NCBI GenBank assembly: GCA_015067565.1
Contig: SVMF01000013.1
Span: 16,055-80,054 of the forward strand
Origin: Oscillospiraceae bacterium
GTDB taxonomy: Bacteria; Bacillota; Clostridia; Oscillospirales; Oscillospiraceae
Length of the DNA: 64,000 nucleotides
Reading direction: 5' to 3'
The notes below the pieces were generated by a model. That model was not told the origin of the DNA and searched no databases. It saw only the letters and a list, made by a program, of their open reading frames with translations. Of this stretch, positions 31,582 to 40,729 are shown piece by piece (the first letter of the stretch is position 1; each line of letters begins with the position of its first letter). Made by a program: the position numbers and the translations under genes.

Positions 31582-34020
31582 ATGAAGCGCTATTTCTTGT
31601 TTTTCCTTTGCATTGCCTTGCTTCTTCCGTTGTTTTGTCCAACCACTCCTCAAACACAAGCCGCAAGCACTTATGATCCTTACAAGGCCATTGCCTATGC
31701 CGAGGCGAACTGGAACAGCGGAAAAGGCCTTTGCGCCGAGTTCGTTTGGAATTGTCTGAAGGCCGGCGGTCTGAACCTCAGCACATCCGGACTTCAGGAA
31801 TCGCCCTATGTCACGACCGGCCTTGCCGAAGCCGCCTGCAGAGCCATTGGCAAGCCGTATACGGGCGTAAAAGATTTCCCACTTCTCGTAACAGACAACC
31901 GTTTTGGCCCAACCCATGCCTACAATCAGCATCCGAACAACAATGCTGTAACCATCGGCGACCTTCTCTTCGTTTACTGCGAAACCTGCGGCAAAACACC
32001 CCATGTCGTCATCTGTAGCGGCTACGGCAACGGCTCTCTTCTGTGTGTTTACGGCCATAACTATGCCCAGCAAAACAGCTTCTCCCTCCCCGCAGGTGCC
32101 AACGAGGGCGGCCATGTCGGTCATCAATTCTCCATGCGTTACCTCGATTTGTCCAATGCGGAAGAATATAACTGCGAATGCAGCGTCCTTTTCGATGTCG
32201 ACAAAGCCGCATGGTATCACGAATATGTCCACGAAGTCCTGAACAAAGGTCTAATGAGTGGTGTTTCGGAGTATCGCTTCGATCCCGAGGGCAGCATGAC
32301 ACGTGCCATGGTAGTGACGGTTTTGTACCGCTACAACTACGAGCCGCAGGCCAAGGCACCCACCTTCAGCGACATTGAACCGTATCAGTGGTACACCAAC
32401 GCCGTATCCTGGGCAGCAGAAAACGGGATCGTCGGGGGTGTCGGCAACAACCGCTTCGATCCCAGCGGCAATGTCACAAGAGAGCAGCTGGCCGCCATCT
32501 TGTACCGCTACACAGCCTCTATGGGCAATGACTGCTCCGCAGCGGCCGATCTGTCCGCTTTTTCTGATGCGGTCAAAGTCAGTCCGTGGGCACGCGAAGC
32601 CATGCAATGGGCCGTAGCTGAAGGTCTTATCAATGGCTCTGACGGCAAGCTGCTGCCCGGCGGCTTTGCCACACGCACGCAGGTTGCCGCCATTTTAATC
32701 CGCTATATCGAAAAATTTGGTGTCATCGCCACGTCGGGCGCTTGCGGTGACAATGCAACATGGTCGCTCAGCTGTGACGGCACCATGACCATCTCCGGTC
32801 AGGGCGCCATGTGGGACAACTTTTCCGACTATCCCGAAGGCGAGCACTGGTACAAGCAGGCCAATTTTATCCGCAGCCTCATCGTGGAAGACGGTGTCAG
32901 CACTTTGTCCGGTCTGACAGAAGTCCTCCCCTCGCTGCAAGAAGTCCGAATGGCCGATTCCGTCGAGCAGCTCGGCACTTATTCCTTCATGGACGCACCG
33001 AATCTGCACACGGTTCGTTTGAGCAAGTTTTTGACAGAGATCCCGAACGGATGCTTCAACGGCTGCGCCAAGCTCACCTCTGTTGAACTGCCCGATTCTC
33101 TGAAAAAAATCCACGGAGATGCGTTCAAGGGCTGCAGCTCTCTGCAGCGACTCACCCTTCCCGGAAGTCTGGTCTATATCGGGCCGAATGCCTTTGCCGA
33201 CTGCTCAAGCCTGCAGGAAATTCAGCTTCCCGAGGGTCTTAAAGAGCTTGCTGCAGACGCATTTTGCAACTGCACCGCCTTGAATTCCCTGAAGATTCCC
33301 GCAAGTGTAGAGAATATTTTCACGGAAGAGGATTACAACCTGTACCAGAATTTCTTCCCGTGCCGCATTGAGGTCGATGATAGCAACCATTTCTATTGCA
33401 GCGACAAAGACGGCATCCTCTACAGCAAGGATCAGACGACGCTGCTTTACGCAAACGAAGCGCTCTGTGGCAGTTTCACGATCCCCGAAACGGTCAAAAA
33501 GATCGGTGACTACGCATTTTCCGGCTGCCGCAATCTAACCTCTGTCACCGTGCATGAGCAGGTGCGCAGCATCGGCATCTATGCCTTTATGGATTGTGGA
33601 TCGATGCAGAGCATAAAGCTCCCCAAAACCGTCGATCAATTCGGCCACGGTGTCTTTTACCAATGCACAAAGCTGAAACGCGTGGATCTGCCCGAAGGCG
33701 CAAACGATTTGTATGATATGTTCAATTTCTGCATCTCATTGGAACAGGTCACGCTTCCCAAAGGGCTCACGAAATTGGACTCGTATGCTTTTAACGAGTG
33801 CTACAGCCTGAAATCGTTCGTCGTCCCCGAAGAAGTGAGTGTCGTACGCTATCAGGATTGGAGAAACTGCTACCAGCTGAGAAACATCTACTTCCTGGGT
33901 GATGCGCCCGAGGAATTCAACGCCGGCGGCGGCAGGATCACCCTGCGATATATCGCAGGAAAGAACGGCTGGACAAGTCCATCCTGGCACGGTTACCCCA
34001 CAGCGACGTGGGAACCCTGA
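31582..34020 (+). CDS. secreted surface protein: amidase-like domain, three SLH domains, leucine-rich repeats
   Basis: The 812-residue protein begins with a signal peptide (MKRYFLFFLCIALLLPLFCP; cleavage likely after TQA). Residues about 35-190 look like a Cys-His peptidase/amidase domain, with a Cys in GKGLCAEFVWNCLKAGG and a His in KTPHVVICSGYG. Three SLH domains follow at about 215-380 (LMSGVSEYRFDPEGSMTRAM and two more), anchoring the protein to the wall. Residues about 430-800 are BspA-type leucine-rich repeats (CFNGCAKLTSVELPDSL and similar). AGGAGG precedes the ATG. It is likely an adhesin or wall-modifying protein. Confidence 0.85.
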   Translation: MKRYFLFFLCIALLLPLFCPTTPQTQAASTYDPYKAIAYAEANWNSGKGLCAEFVWNCLKAGGLNLSTSGLQESPYVTTGLAEAACRAIGKPYTGVKDFPLLVTDNRFGPTHAYNQHPNNNAVTIGDLLFVYCETCGKTPHVVICSGYGNGSLLCVYGHNYAQQNSFSLPAGANEGGHVGHQFSMRYLDLSNAEEYNCECSVLFDVDKAAWYHEYVHEVLNKGLMSGVSEYRFDPEGSMTRAMVVTVLYRYNYEPQAKAPTFSDIEPYQWYTNAVSWAAENGIVGGVGNNRFDPSGNVTREQLAAILYRYTASMGNDCSAAADLSAFSDAVKVSPWAREAMQWAVAEGLINGSDGKLLPGGFATRTQVAAILIRYIEKFGVIATSGACGDNATWSLSCDGTMTISGQGAMWDNFSDYPEGEHWYKQANFIRSLIVEDGVSTLSGLTEVLPSLQEVRMADSVEQLGTYSFMDAPNLHTVRLSKFLTEIPNGCFNGCAKLTSVELPDSLKKIHGDAFKGCSSLQRLTLPGSLVYIGPNAFADCSSLQEIQLPEGLKELAADAFCNCTALNSLKIPASVENIFTEEDYNLYQNFFPCRIEVDDSNHFYCSDKDGILYSKDQTTLLYANEALCGSFTIPETVKKIGDYAFSGCRNLTSVTVHEQVRSIGIYAFMDCGSMQSIKLPKTVDQFGHGVFYQCTKLKRVDLPEGANDLYDMFNFCISLEQVTLPKGLTKLDSYAFNECYSLKSFVVPEEVSVVRYQDWRNCYQLRNIYFLGDAPEEFNAGGGRITLRYIAGKNGWTSPSWHGYPTATWEP

Positions 34021-34046
34021 ATGCCACTTCCTGCGATTTTATAAAA

Positions 34047-34355
34047 AAACTGTGGAGCAATGCTCCACAGTTTCAGTCTGTCGAAAAACTTGATTTTCGA
34101 CAGACTGACAGAGTTCAAAAAGTCGTCAAGACGAGCAAACCGAGCGCGTCGGCGTACGATGGTACGGTAGAGCTCGGTTTGCGATGTAAGTCAAAATGCC
34201 TTGCGCAGCAAGCATTTGAAGTGCTTTTTTGCTGTATCGGAGATACATTCGCAATCGCTTATTTGAACACAGATCGCCAACCGCCAAAAATTTGCATTTT
34301 GACGATTGGCGACTTTTTTGACACTCTGAAACTGTGGAGCAATGCTCCACAGTTT
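34047..34355. repeat. 27-bp terminator hairpin duplicated around the 255-bp element
   Basis: Copies at 34047-34073 and 34329-34355 are identical: AAA, stem CTGTGGAGC/GCTCCACAG, TTT. Outside them the plus strand continues TTTTAT on the right and the minus strand continues with a T-run on the left, so the original was one bidirectional terminator between the surface-protein gene and proS. Confidence 0.85.
34074..34328 (+). mobile_element. 255-bp MITE-like element, copy 1
   Basis: Homologous to the reverse complement of 43932-44186 and of the same length. Ends are CAGTCTGTCGAAAA and TTTTTTGACACTCTG, which form imperfect terminal inverted repeats. The first and last segments fold as hairpins on their own (CAGTCTGTCGAAAA with its complement; CGCCAACCGCCAAAA with its near complement), and a central stem GCAAACCGAG/CTCGGTTTGC surrounds CGTAC/GTACG. 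No protein is encoded. It sits exactly between the two terminator copies. Confidence 0.85.
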
Positions 34356-34368
34356 TTTATTGCTTAAA

Positions 34369-35805
34369 TCAATATGCGACGCCCCAGTAGATCACCTTGT
34401 CAGCATCCTTGCCGCAAACAGCGCACTTGTTGCCGATGGGCAGCTCACCGAAGGGCATGCAACGGCTGGACATACCGGCCTCTTCCTTCATCTTTATCTC
34501 ACAAGCCTCGTCACCGCACCACATCGTGCGGATAAAGCCGCCGTTTTCCTGCTGCAGGCGCTTTGCCTCTTCCAGAGTCTCAGCATCGTAGGTGTGGTCG
34601 GTCAGATTCTTCTTTGCCTTCTCGAACATGCCTTGATGCACCTTCTCCAAGAGCTCTGCTGCAACTGCTTCGATCTCGTCGAGAGAGACGAAGCTCTTTT
34701 CGCCATTATCACGACGAGCAAAGACGCATTGGTTCTTTTCAATATCCTTCGGGCCGAGCTCCAGGCGCAGAGGAACACCCTTCATTTCATATTCAGCGAA
34801 TTTCCAGCCGGGGCTCTGCTCACTTTCGTCAATCTTCACGCGGATGCCGGCCTTCTTCAAACGCTCGACAACTGCACGGCAAGCTTCCAAAACGCCTTCC
34901 TTATGCTGCGCAACGGGAATGACAACAACCTGGATAGGAGCGACCTTCGGCGGCAGAACGAGACCGTTGTTGTCACCGTGGGTCATGATGATACCGCCGA
35001 TCAGACGGGTGGAAACACCCCAAGAGGTCTGGAAAGGATAGGCTCTCTGGTTTTCCTTGCTTGCAAAGGTGATGTCAAAGGCTCTTGCGAAGCCGTCGCC
35101 GAAGAAGTGAGAGGTGCCTGCCTGCAAAGCCTTGCGGTCATGCATCATACACTCGATGGTGTAGGTTGCCTCTGCACCGTTAAACTTCTCCTTGTCGGTC
35201 TTCTTACCCTTGGTAACAGGCATTGCCAAAACATTTTCGCAGAAATCGGCATAAACCTTAAGCATCTGCTCAGTCTCCGCCATAGCCTCCTCAGCCGTTG
35301 CATGCATGGTGTGACCCTCCTGCCACAGGAACTCTCTGTGGCGCAGGAACGGACGACTGGTCTTCTCCCAACGAAGGACGCTGCACCACTGATTGTACAT
35401 CTTGGGCAGGTCACGGTGGGACTGGATGACATTACGGAAATGCTCGCAGAAGAGCGTTTCCGATGTCGGACGGATGCAGTAACGCTCCTCAAGCTTCTCA
35501 CTGCCACCATAGGTGACCCACGCACACTCGGGTGCAAAGCCTTCGACATGGTCCTTCTCCTTCTGCAGGAGGGATTCGGGGATCAGCATCGGCATATACA
35601 CATTCTCCGCGCCGGTCTTCTTGAACTCTGCATCGAGCTGACGCTGGATACTCTCCCAGATGGCATAGCCATACGGGCGGTAAATAAACATACCCTTGAT
35701 GGAAGAATAGTCGATCAACTCTGCCTTCTTACACACATCGGTGTACCACTGGGCAAAATCGACCTCCATATCGGTAATCTGTTCTACTTTCTTTTCCTTC
35801 GCCAT
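34369..35805 (-). CDS. proS: prolyl-tRNA synthetase, archaeal/eukaryotic-like type
   Basis: Charges proline tRNA. Start moved to the ATG at 35805, 8 nt after GGGAG. The 478-residue length and the lack of the inserted editing domain place it in the short ProS class. Class II motifs are visible: motif 1 region [15 protein letters not shown], motif 2 [20 protein letters not shown], and motif 3 [16 protein letters not shown]. The C-terminal zinc-like part has [15 protein letters not shown] and CAVCGK. Confidence 0.96.
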   Translation of the reverse strand: MAKEKKVEQITDMEVDFAQWYTDVCKKAELIDYSSIKGMFIYRPYGYAIWESIQRQLDAEFKKTGAENVYMPMLIPESLLQKEKDHVEGFAPECAWVTYGGSEKLEERYCIRPTSETLFCEHFRNVIQSHRDLPKMYNQWCSVLRWEKTSRPFLRHREFLWQEGHTMHATAEEAMAETEQMLKVYADFCENVLAMPVTKGKKTDKEKFNGAEATYTIECMMHDRKALQAGTSHFFGDGFARAFDITFASKENQRAYPFQTSWGVSTRLIGGIIMTHGDNNGLVLPPKVAPIQVVVIPVAQHKEGVLEACRAVVERLKKAGIRVKIDESEQSPGWKFAEYEMKGVPLRLELGPKDIEKNQCVFARRDNGEKSFVSLDEIEAVAAELLEKVHQGMFEKAKKNLTDHTYDAETLEEAKRLQQENGGFIRTMWCGDEACEIKMKEEAGMSSRCMPFGELPIGNKCAVCGKDADKVIYWGVAY

Positions 35806-35921
35806 AATCATATCTCCCTTTCGGCAAAAATCTAACATAGATTATACCATATGTGTCAAGTCTTTTCCAGTAGCAAGTGAAGAAAAAATTCATACAATGG
35901 AACGTATGGGAGGGATTTCAT

Positions 35922-36077
35922 GTGAGTGTCACCATCACGCTCGATTCTGTGGTCGCAGCGTTCTATACGAAAGTCGCACAGCAGGCGAATCTGCCGCTCG
36001 AGCAGGTGCTTTCTGACACGCTTTTTAAGCTGGCCGCCGAGCTTTCTCTGGAATCGCTGCAGAAAAAGTCATTGTAA
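35922..36077 (+). CDS. small conserved-looking protein of unknown function
   Basis: Start moved to the GTG at 35922, 7 nt after GGGAGGG. The 51-residue product reads MSVTITLDSVVAAFYTKVAQ then ANLPLEQVLSDTLFKLA. One β-strand plus two helices resemble a ribbon-helix-helix DNA-binding fold, but no partner toxin lies nearby. It precedes the serine dehydratase gene with its own promoter between them. Confidence 0.5.
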   Translation: MSVTITLDSVVAAFYTKVAQQANLPLEQVLSDTLFKLAAELSLESLQKKSL

Positions 36078-36100
36078 TTTCCATTCGAAGATGTTATAAT
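36072..36100 (+). promoter_or_regulatory. probable promoter of the serine dehydratase gene
   Basis: TTGTAA and TATAAT are separated by 17 nt. The -35 overlaps the last codons of the small upstream gene. Confidence 0.55.
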
Positions 36101-36131
36101 AGCTTGGAATATAACAAATGAGGTGGCACAA

Positions 36132-37346
36132 ATGAAATCCATCCGTGAGATTTATAAAATCGGAAAAGGCCCGTCAAGCTCTCACACCATGGGTCCGGCC
36201 CGTGCGGCAGAAGTTTTCTTAAGCCGCTATCCCGGCGCTAAAACTTATTGCGTCAAGCTCTATGAATCGCTGGCCAAGACCGGCCGGGGTCACGGTACTG
36301 ACCGTGTCTTGTATGAGGTTCTGGGCAAGAGCCGCACTGATGTGCAGTTCTGTGAATATGTCGAAGAAGTGCTCCCTCACCCGAACACGATGGACTTCTT
36401 CGCCTACGATGACGACGAAAACGAGATCGGCACCATGCGTGTTCTGTCCGTCGGCGGTGGCGATATTCTGATTGAGGGAGAGCCGCACGACGAGGCGACG
36501 GAGATTTATCCCGAGAATTCCTTTGCTGAGATCAAGCAGTTCTGCGCTTGGCGCTATATCAGTCTGAGTGAATATGTCGAGCTCAACGAGGGGGCCGAAA
36601 TCTGGGATTTCTTAGCCGAAATCTGGCGCGCAATGAAGCGCTCTATTTCCATGGGCCTGCACACCGAGGGCATCCTGCCCGGTGGTTTGAAGGTACAACG
36701 CAAGGCAAAGCATATCTTCTCACAGGAGCGCGAAAACGAAATTCCACAGGTGCGTGAGCTCCGTTTGGTCTGCTCCTATGCCTATGCCGTCACCGAGGAA
36801 AATGCCGACAACGGCATCGTCGTCACCGCTCCGACCTGCGGTTCGTGCGGTGTTCTGCCTGCAGTTCTGCTCTATATGCAGGAGCGTGGCGGCTTCTCTG
36901 ACGAAAAGATCCTGCAGGCGCTGGCCGTGGCCGGTCTGATCGGCAATCTGGTCAAGCGCAATGCCTCCATCTCCGGCGCCGAGTGCGGTTGTCAGGCTGA
37001 GATTGGCACGGCAACAAGCATGGCCGCTGCCGCTTTGTGCACACTGTTCGATCTGACCATTGATCAAACCGAATATGCCGCCGAGATTGCCATGGAGCAT
37101 CAGCTCGGTCTGACCTGTGACCCCATCTGTGGACTTGTGCAGGTGCCCTGTATCGAGCGCAATGCAGTTGCCGCAAAGCGTTCCCTGGATGCGTTCAACC
37201 TGGCCTCCTTCCTCTGCGGCACCAGAAATATCAGCTTTGATATGGTCGTGCGAACGATGAAGGAAACGGGTCATCACATCAGCGAAAAGTTCAAGGAAAC
37301 CAGCGAGGGCGGCTTGGCAAAGCTTTACAGCCGCAGAAGAACATAA
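36132..37346 (+). CDS. sdaA: L-serine dehydratase, single-chain Fe-S type
   Basis: Converts L-serine to pyruvate and ammonia using a [4Fe-4S] cluster. Start moved to the ATG at 36132 after GAGGTG. Residues 1-150 form the β-type half (IGKGPSSSHTMGPARAAEVF). Residues about 165-404 form the α-type half with SMGLHTEGILPGGLKVQRKA, the cluster region APTCGSCGVLPAVL and further Cys in GAECGCQAEIGTA and CDPICGLVQVPC. The 404-residue single chain is a known form in Clostridia. Confidence 0.93.
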   Translation: MKSIREIYKIGKGPSSSHTMGPARAAEVFLSRYPGAKTYCVKLYESLAKTGRGHGTDRVLYEVLGKSRTDVQFCEYVEEVLPHPNTMDFFAYDDDENEIGTMRVLSVGGGDILIEGEPHDEATEIYPENSFAEIKQFCAWRYISLSEYVELNEGAEIWDFLAEIWRAMKRSISMGLHTEGILPGGLKVQRKAKHIFSQERENEIPQVRELRLVCSYAYAVTEENADNGIVVTAPTCGSCGVLPAVLLYMQERGGFSDEKILQALAVAGLIGNLVKRNASISGAECGCQAEIGTATSMAAAALCTLFDLTIDQTEYAAEIAMEHQLGLTCDPICGLVQVPCIERNAVAAKRSLDAFNLASFLCGTRNISFDMVVRTMKETGHHISEKFKETSEGGLAKLYSRRRT

Positions 37347-37351
37347 AACAA

Positions 37352-37380
37352 ACGGGACTGTAAAGCGTACAGTCCCGTTT
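37352..37380 (+). terminator. terminator after sdaA
   Basis: Perfect 12-bp arms (AACGGGACTGTA and complement), 5-base loop, TTTT following. Confidence 0.85.
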
Positions 37381-37410
37381 TCTGTCAGGTACGGCGCAAG
37401 CAAAAACAAA

Positions 37411-37439
37411 TTGACCTTTTTTACATTCTATGTTAAAAT
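37411..37439 (+). promoter_or_regulatory. probable promoter of the ATP-grasp/PHP/NodB cluster
   Basis: TTGACC and TAAAAT are separated by 17 nt, 22 nt before the ATG. Confidence 0.6.
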
Positions 37440-37460
37440 CATACCGTCGGAGGTGAAACT

Positions 37461-38558
37461 ATGGTTATCGTTTGCGATTGTAAATACAGAAGCTCCATTC
37501 CCGCCATCAGAGGGTTTTCCGCACTCGGAGAAGAGATCATTGCTGTCACCACAACGGACACGCCGTCTCCTCCTGCCTTCAAGTCACGCAGGATCACAAA
37601 GAAAATCGTTTTGCCCTCCGATCGGGATTTATATAAGACCGAATTACTCGCCCTGTGCCGCTCTTTGGATCGGCCGACAATTTTTGCGACCGGTGTTTTT
37701 ACCCAGAATATTTTGGCGGAACATCTCGAGGAATTTTCAAGCGTCGCTGATTTTTGCGTCGCCTCCAGCCAAACGCTTTCCAATTTGAACGACAAGATGT
37801 GGGTCAAGCAATTCGCCGCTGCGTGCGGTCTGGCCGTGCCGAAAGCCTTTGACAATGCCAAGAGCGTCACCTTCCCGGCCATCGTCAAACCCCATTGCGG
37901 GGAAAAATTCGGTCTGAAGCCCAGTGAGCGTTACAGGATCGTCCACAATTCTGAGGAGTTGGAAAAAGCACTTTCCTTCTTCGCCCCCTATGACGCGGAT
38001 CCTATTATGGAAGAATTCGTCAGCGGAGACGGCGTCGGTGCAAGCTTCTTGCTCGGCAAAGATAAAAAAGCGAGAACCGCATTCCTCCACCGCCGGCTTT
38101 TGGAATATCCCGTCGACGGCGGCCCGTCAGCTTGTCTGGAAACCTTTGAAAACAGCGATCTGATCCACAGCGCAAAGCATTTTTTGGAGTCTGCAGGTTT
38201 TGTCGGTCTCGGCATGGTTGAATTCAAGGAATCTCAAGGCAAGTACTATGTCCTGGAAGTCAATCCCCGTGTATGGGGCAGCTTCCCCGCCACGGCAAAG
38301 GCCTCGTCGAATATACTTAAATGCTATCTTGAGGCATCTAAAACGGAACCGCACCCCTTCGAGCCGATCTATCGTGCCAATTGCAGGGTGAAATTCTCAA
38401 GAGGTGTTTTGGCTGCAGCGGTCTCATATGTGAAAAGAAAGCGCTTTGCGGCTGCATTTCGCACACTGGGTATCTTTTTCAACCCCTGCATCAAATCCGC
38501 CCTGTTTTCGATCAAGGACCCGTTGCCGTCCATTTCCGACTTTTTCAGGAGATCATGA
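37461..38558 (+). CDS. ATP-grasp carboxylate-amine/thiol ligase
   Basis: The 365-residue protein shows the ATP-grasp layout: an N-terminal Rossmann-like part, TFPAIVKPHCGEKFGLKPSE (ATP-binding lysine), DPIMEEFVSGDGVGASFLL, and the metal-binding end MVEFKESQGKYYVLEVNPRV with NPRVWGSF. It would ligate a carboxylate to an amine or thiol; the substrate is unknown. The C-terminal 70 residues are basic and hydrophobic (AAAVSYVKRKRFAAAFRTLG), perhaps binding the membrane. It is the first gene of a three-gene operon; its stop overlaps the PHP start. Confidence 0.82.
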   Translation: MVIVCDCKYRSSIPAIRGFSALGEEIIAVTTTDTPSPPAFKSRRITKKIVLPSDRDLYKTELLALCRSLDRPTIFATGVFTQNILAEHLEEFSSVADFCVASSQTLSNLNDKMWVKQFAAACGLAVPKAFDNAKSVTFPAIVKPHCGEKFGLKPSERYRIVHNSEELEKALSFFAPYDADPIMEEFVSGDGVGASFLLGKDKKARTAFLHRRLLEYPVDGGPSACLETFENSDLIHSAKHFLESAGFVGLGMVEFKESQGKYYVLEVNPRVWGSFPATAKASSNILKCYLEASKTEPHPFEPIYRANCRVKFSRGVLAAAVSYVKRKRFAAAFRTLGIFFNPCIKSALFSIKDPLPSISDFFRRS

Positions 38559-39325
38559 TGAAAGCTGATATTCATGTCCATACATCCGATTCTGCTTGCT
38601 CGTCCATGTCCTTGGTCGATGCGGTTGCCGCTGCACTTTCCCACGACATCAGGGTCATTGCGGTGTGCAATCACGATAGCACACTGCAAGATACGCACTT
38701 TGGCAGCATCGAGAAAGCCTTGTCTGTAAGGATCAATCCGCCGGCCAGATGTGAAAACGAATTTTACATCATACCGGGAATCGAGCTATCCACTAAATAC
38801 GGCCACATATTGGGTCTGTTTGTGAACAAAGATATCCAGATTGACAAAAATGACCCCTTGAGGAGCATTCACAACGTCGGAGGTCTCGCCATTCTGGCAC
38901 ATCCGTTCGAGCAGACAACCGCATTTGAAAAAAGAGAGCTTGCACTTTCGGAGCTCCTCACAAAGATCGATCTGATAGAAGCCGCATCCGCCAGAGCAAA
39001 CTATAAAAACCGCAATGCAAACAACCAAGCGCTCAAGCTTGCCGAAAAGTACGGGATCAGGACTTCCGCAGGAAGCGACGCCCACTTCCCAAAGGAGCTC
39101 GGCGCAGCCTACATGGAAATTGATGACGGTTTTCAGAGCCTCGACGAATTGAAAGATCGCATCCGAAATCCCCTTAAGTTGCATTGTAAGAACTCAAAAA
39201 GAACTTATATTGCGAAAAGCCAGTTTGTAAAAAACAAAAAAAAGAAAAAATTCAAATGTAAGACAGTATTGTTCTATCTCTACTGTCTTATGCGTGATAT
39301 GGGAGATAAATTATGTCGAAAGTAA
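38558..39325 (+). CDS. PHP-domain metal-dependent hydrolase
   Basis: The 255-residue protein begins MKADIHVHTSDSACSS, the first PHP motif (HxH), followed by IAVCNHDST, IPGIELST, LAILAHPFEQT and SAGSDAHFPKELG, all metal-site motifs. PHP enzymes cut phosphoester bonds. The ORF track start (38381) lies inside the ATP-grasp gene; ATGATG after AGGAG is better and 38558 has the right spacing. A strongly basic tail (KKKKKFKCK) ends the protein. Confidence 0.85.
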   Translation: MKADIHVHTSDSACSSMSLVDAVAAALSHDIRVIAVCNHDSTLQDTHFGSIEKALSVRINPPARCENEFYIIPGIELSTKYGHILGLFVNKDIQIDKNDPLRSIHNVGGLAILAHPFEQTTAFEKRELALSELLTKIDLIEAASARANYKNRNANNQALKLAEKYGIRTSAGSDAHFPKELGAAYMEIDDGFQSLDELKDRIRNPLKLHCKNSKRTYIAKSQFVKNKKKKKFKCKTVLFYLYCLMRDMGDKLCRK

Positions 39326-40611
39326 CTGTCATCCGCCTCTACAAGTCCCTCAAAAGCAGGGCCAAATGTTTTTTGGGCGAGGGTGTCGTCCCCTATGTCT
39401 GCTGGTGCAGAAGAATCAACCGTGTCAAAACCACACAGCGTCTGTGCGCCATGACCTTTGACGACGGCCCGACCAAGGTCGCAAATGGAGCACCCCTGAC
39501 CTCAAAGCTGATCGATGTGCTTGAAAAGTATGGTGCGCACGGTACCTTCGATATCATAGGCACCACAAAAAACAACTATCCCGACACCGAGGGTGAAATC
39601 GGCACTCCTGCGTGGAGCGGTGTTTCCTACGATCATTATCCCTCCTTCAAAAAGGATGACGACGCAGGTGCTTTGGCCTGCCCGGAGCTCGTAGAAAGGA
39701 TCCTTGCAGGTAAGCATGAGATCACCAATCACACCTGGTCGCATATTCTCTTCGGAAAGAAGAGCATCATTTACTCCAAGCGTCATCATCTGTCCTCCTT
39801 TGAAAAGGCTTCAGAGGATGTTAAGAAGCTGCATGATTTCATGCAGGATCAATACGGCTATACCATCTCGATGTCCCGTCCGCCTCACTATGTTGATCGG
39901 ATCACGAAGAATCTCACCTCCTACGATCTGTATGCCTACCTCGGGTATCAGTATCTCGGAGCGTCCTTTGACGGCGCAGGTTGGCTGCCCCTGGCCAACT
40001 ATGACGAAGAAGTCAATGCCATGGTGGCACCCTTAAAGCGAGTTCTCGGTAACAATCCTGATGAGCTGTGCGGTCAGATCATCTTCCAGAAGGATGGTCT
40101 GAACATGGCGCTCCGTGCCCCCGTCGTTGACGGCCTTGAAAAGCAGCTGGCTGTTCTTCAGGAGAAGCAATATAAAGTCATCAACGTCTCCGAGCTGGTC
40201 AATGCCTTCCCCTTCACCGATGTCGGCGACGATGATCCTGATTTCGCTGTATTCAAGGGTCTGCTGGATGACCATGCCATTTTGTACACCGACAACACCC
40301 TGCGTCCCGACAAGCCCATGACCTTGGGAGAGCTCGCCGCCTTCCTTGCGCCGAGGGAGGCTACTGTGGACAAGCGCATCGAACAGATCCTGCAAGGCGT
40401 CAAAAAGACAAACAAGATTCCCGTTGCCCATGTCTATTCCGGTGCATGGCTCTTCATGAAAGAGCGCGGATATCGAGCTTATGCGAGGTTCCACCCGAAC
40501 AAAAAATTGACGCTCGAGCATTTTTCCGATCTTGGCGAATTCTTCGAGGTATCCAAGCTGAAAAATGTTCCGCTTACAAGAAGAAACATCCTGAAGGCTT
40601 ATAAAAAGTAA
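39313..40611 (+). CDS. NodB-type polysaccharide deacetylase with SLH-like C-terminus
   Basis: The 432-residue protein has the NodB fold motifs: MT1 TFDDGPT (catalytic Asp pair), MT2 HEITNHTWSH (metal His pair), MT3 MSRPPHYVDRI. It would remove acetyl groups from a cell-wall or other polysaccharide. No clear signal peptide is seen, only a basic N-terminus, so export is uncertain. Residues about 330-415 (KPMTLGELAAFLAPRE) resemble a weak SLH-like region. It overlaps the PHP gene by 13 nt. Confidence 0.8.
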   Translation: MSKVTVIRLYKSLKSRAKCFLGEGVVPYVCWCRRINRVKTTQRLCAMTFDDGPTKVANGAPLTSKLIDVLEKYGAHGTFDIIGTTKNNYPDTEGEIGTPAWSGVSYDHYPSFKKDDDAGALACPELVERILAGKHEITNHTWSHILFGKKSIIYSKRHHLSSFEKASEDVKKLHDFMQDQYGYTISMSRPPHYVDRITKNLTSYDLYAYLGYQYLGASFDGAGWLPLANYDEEVNAMVAPLKRVLGNNPDELCGQIIFQKDGLNMALRAPVVDGLEKQLAVLQEKQYKVINVSELVNAFPFTDVGDDDPDFAVFKGLLDDHAILYTDNTLRPDKPMTLGELAAFLAPREATVDKRIEQILQGVKKTNKIPVAHVYSGAWLFMKERGYRAYARFHPNKKLTLEHFSDLGEFFEVSKLKNVPLTRRNILKAYKK

Positions 40612-40661
40612 GATGCAAAAACACCGCTGATGCGGCAATACCAAGCTAAGGTTTTAGGTTC

Positions 40662-40711
40662 CATCATAAAAGTTGGGGTCAGGCATACGCCTGACCCCAA
40701 CTTTTATGATG
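40662..40711. terminator. bidirectional terminator between convergent genes
   Basis: Perfect 23-bp arms (CATCATAAAAGTTGGGGTCA… and complement) around ATAC. Both sides are A/T rich inside the stem. It separates the NodB gene from the LCP gene. Confidence 0.8.
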
Positions 40712-40729
40712 ACAGAGTCGTTCTTTTTC

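Noticed and set aside
34047-34355. IS200/IS605-type element because of the end hairpins
   Set aside because: That family makes no target duplication, while a 27-bp duplication is present here; no transposase is encoded.
34342-35835. 497-residue plus-strand ORF
   Set aside because: Antisense to proS along its whole length.
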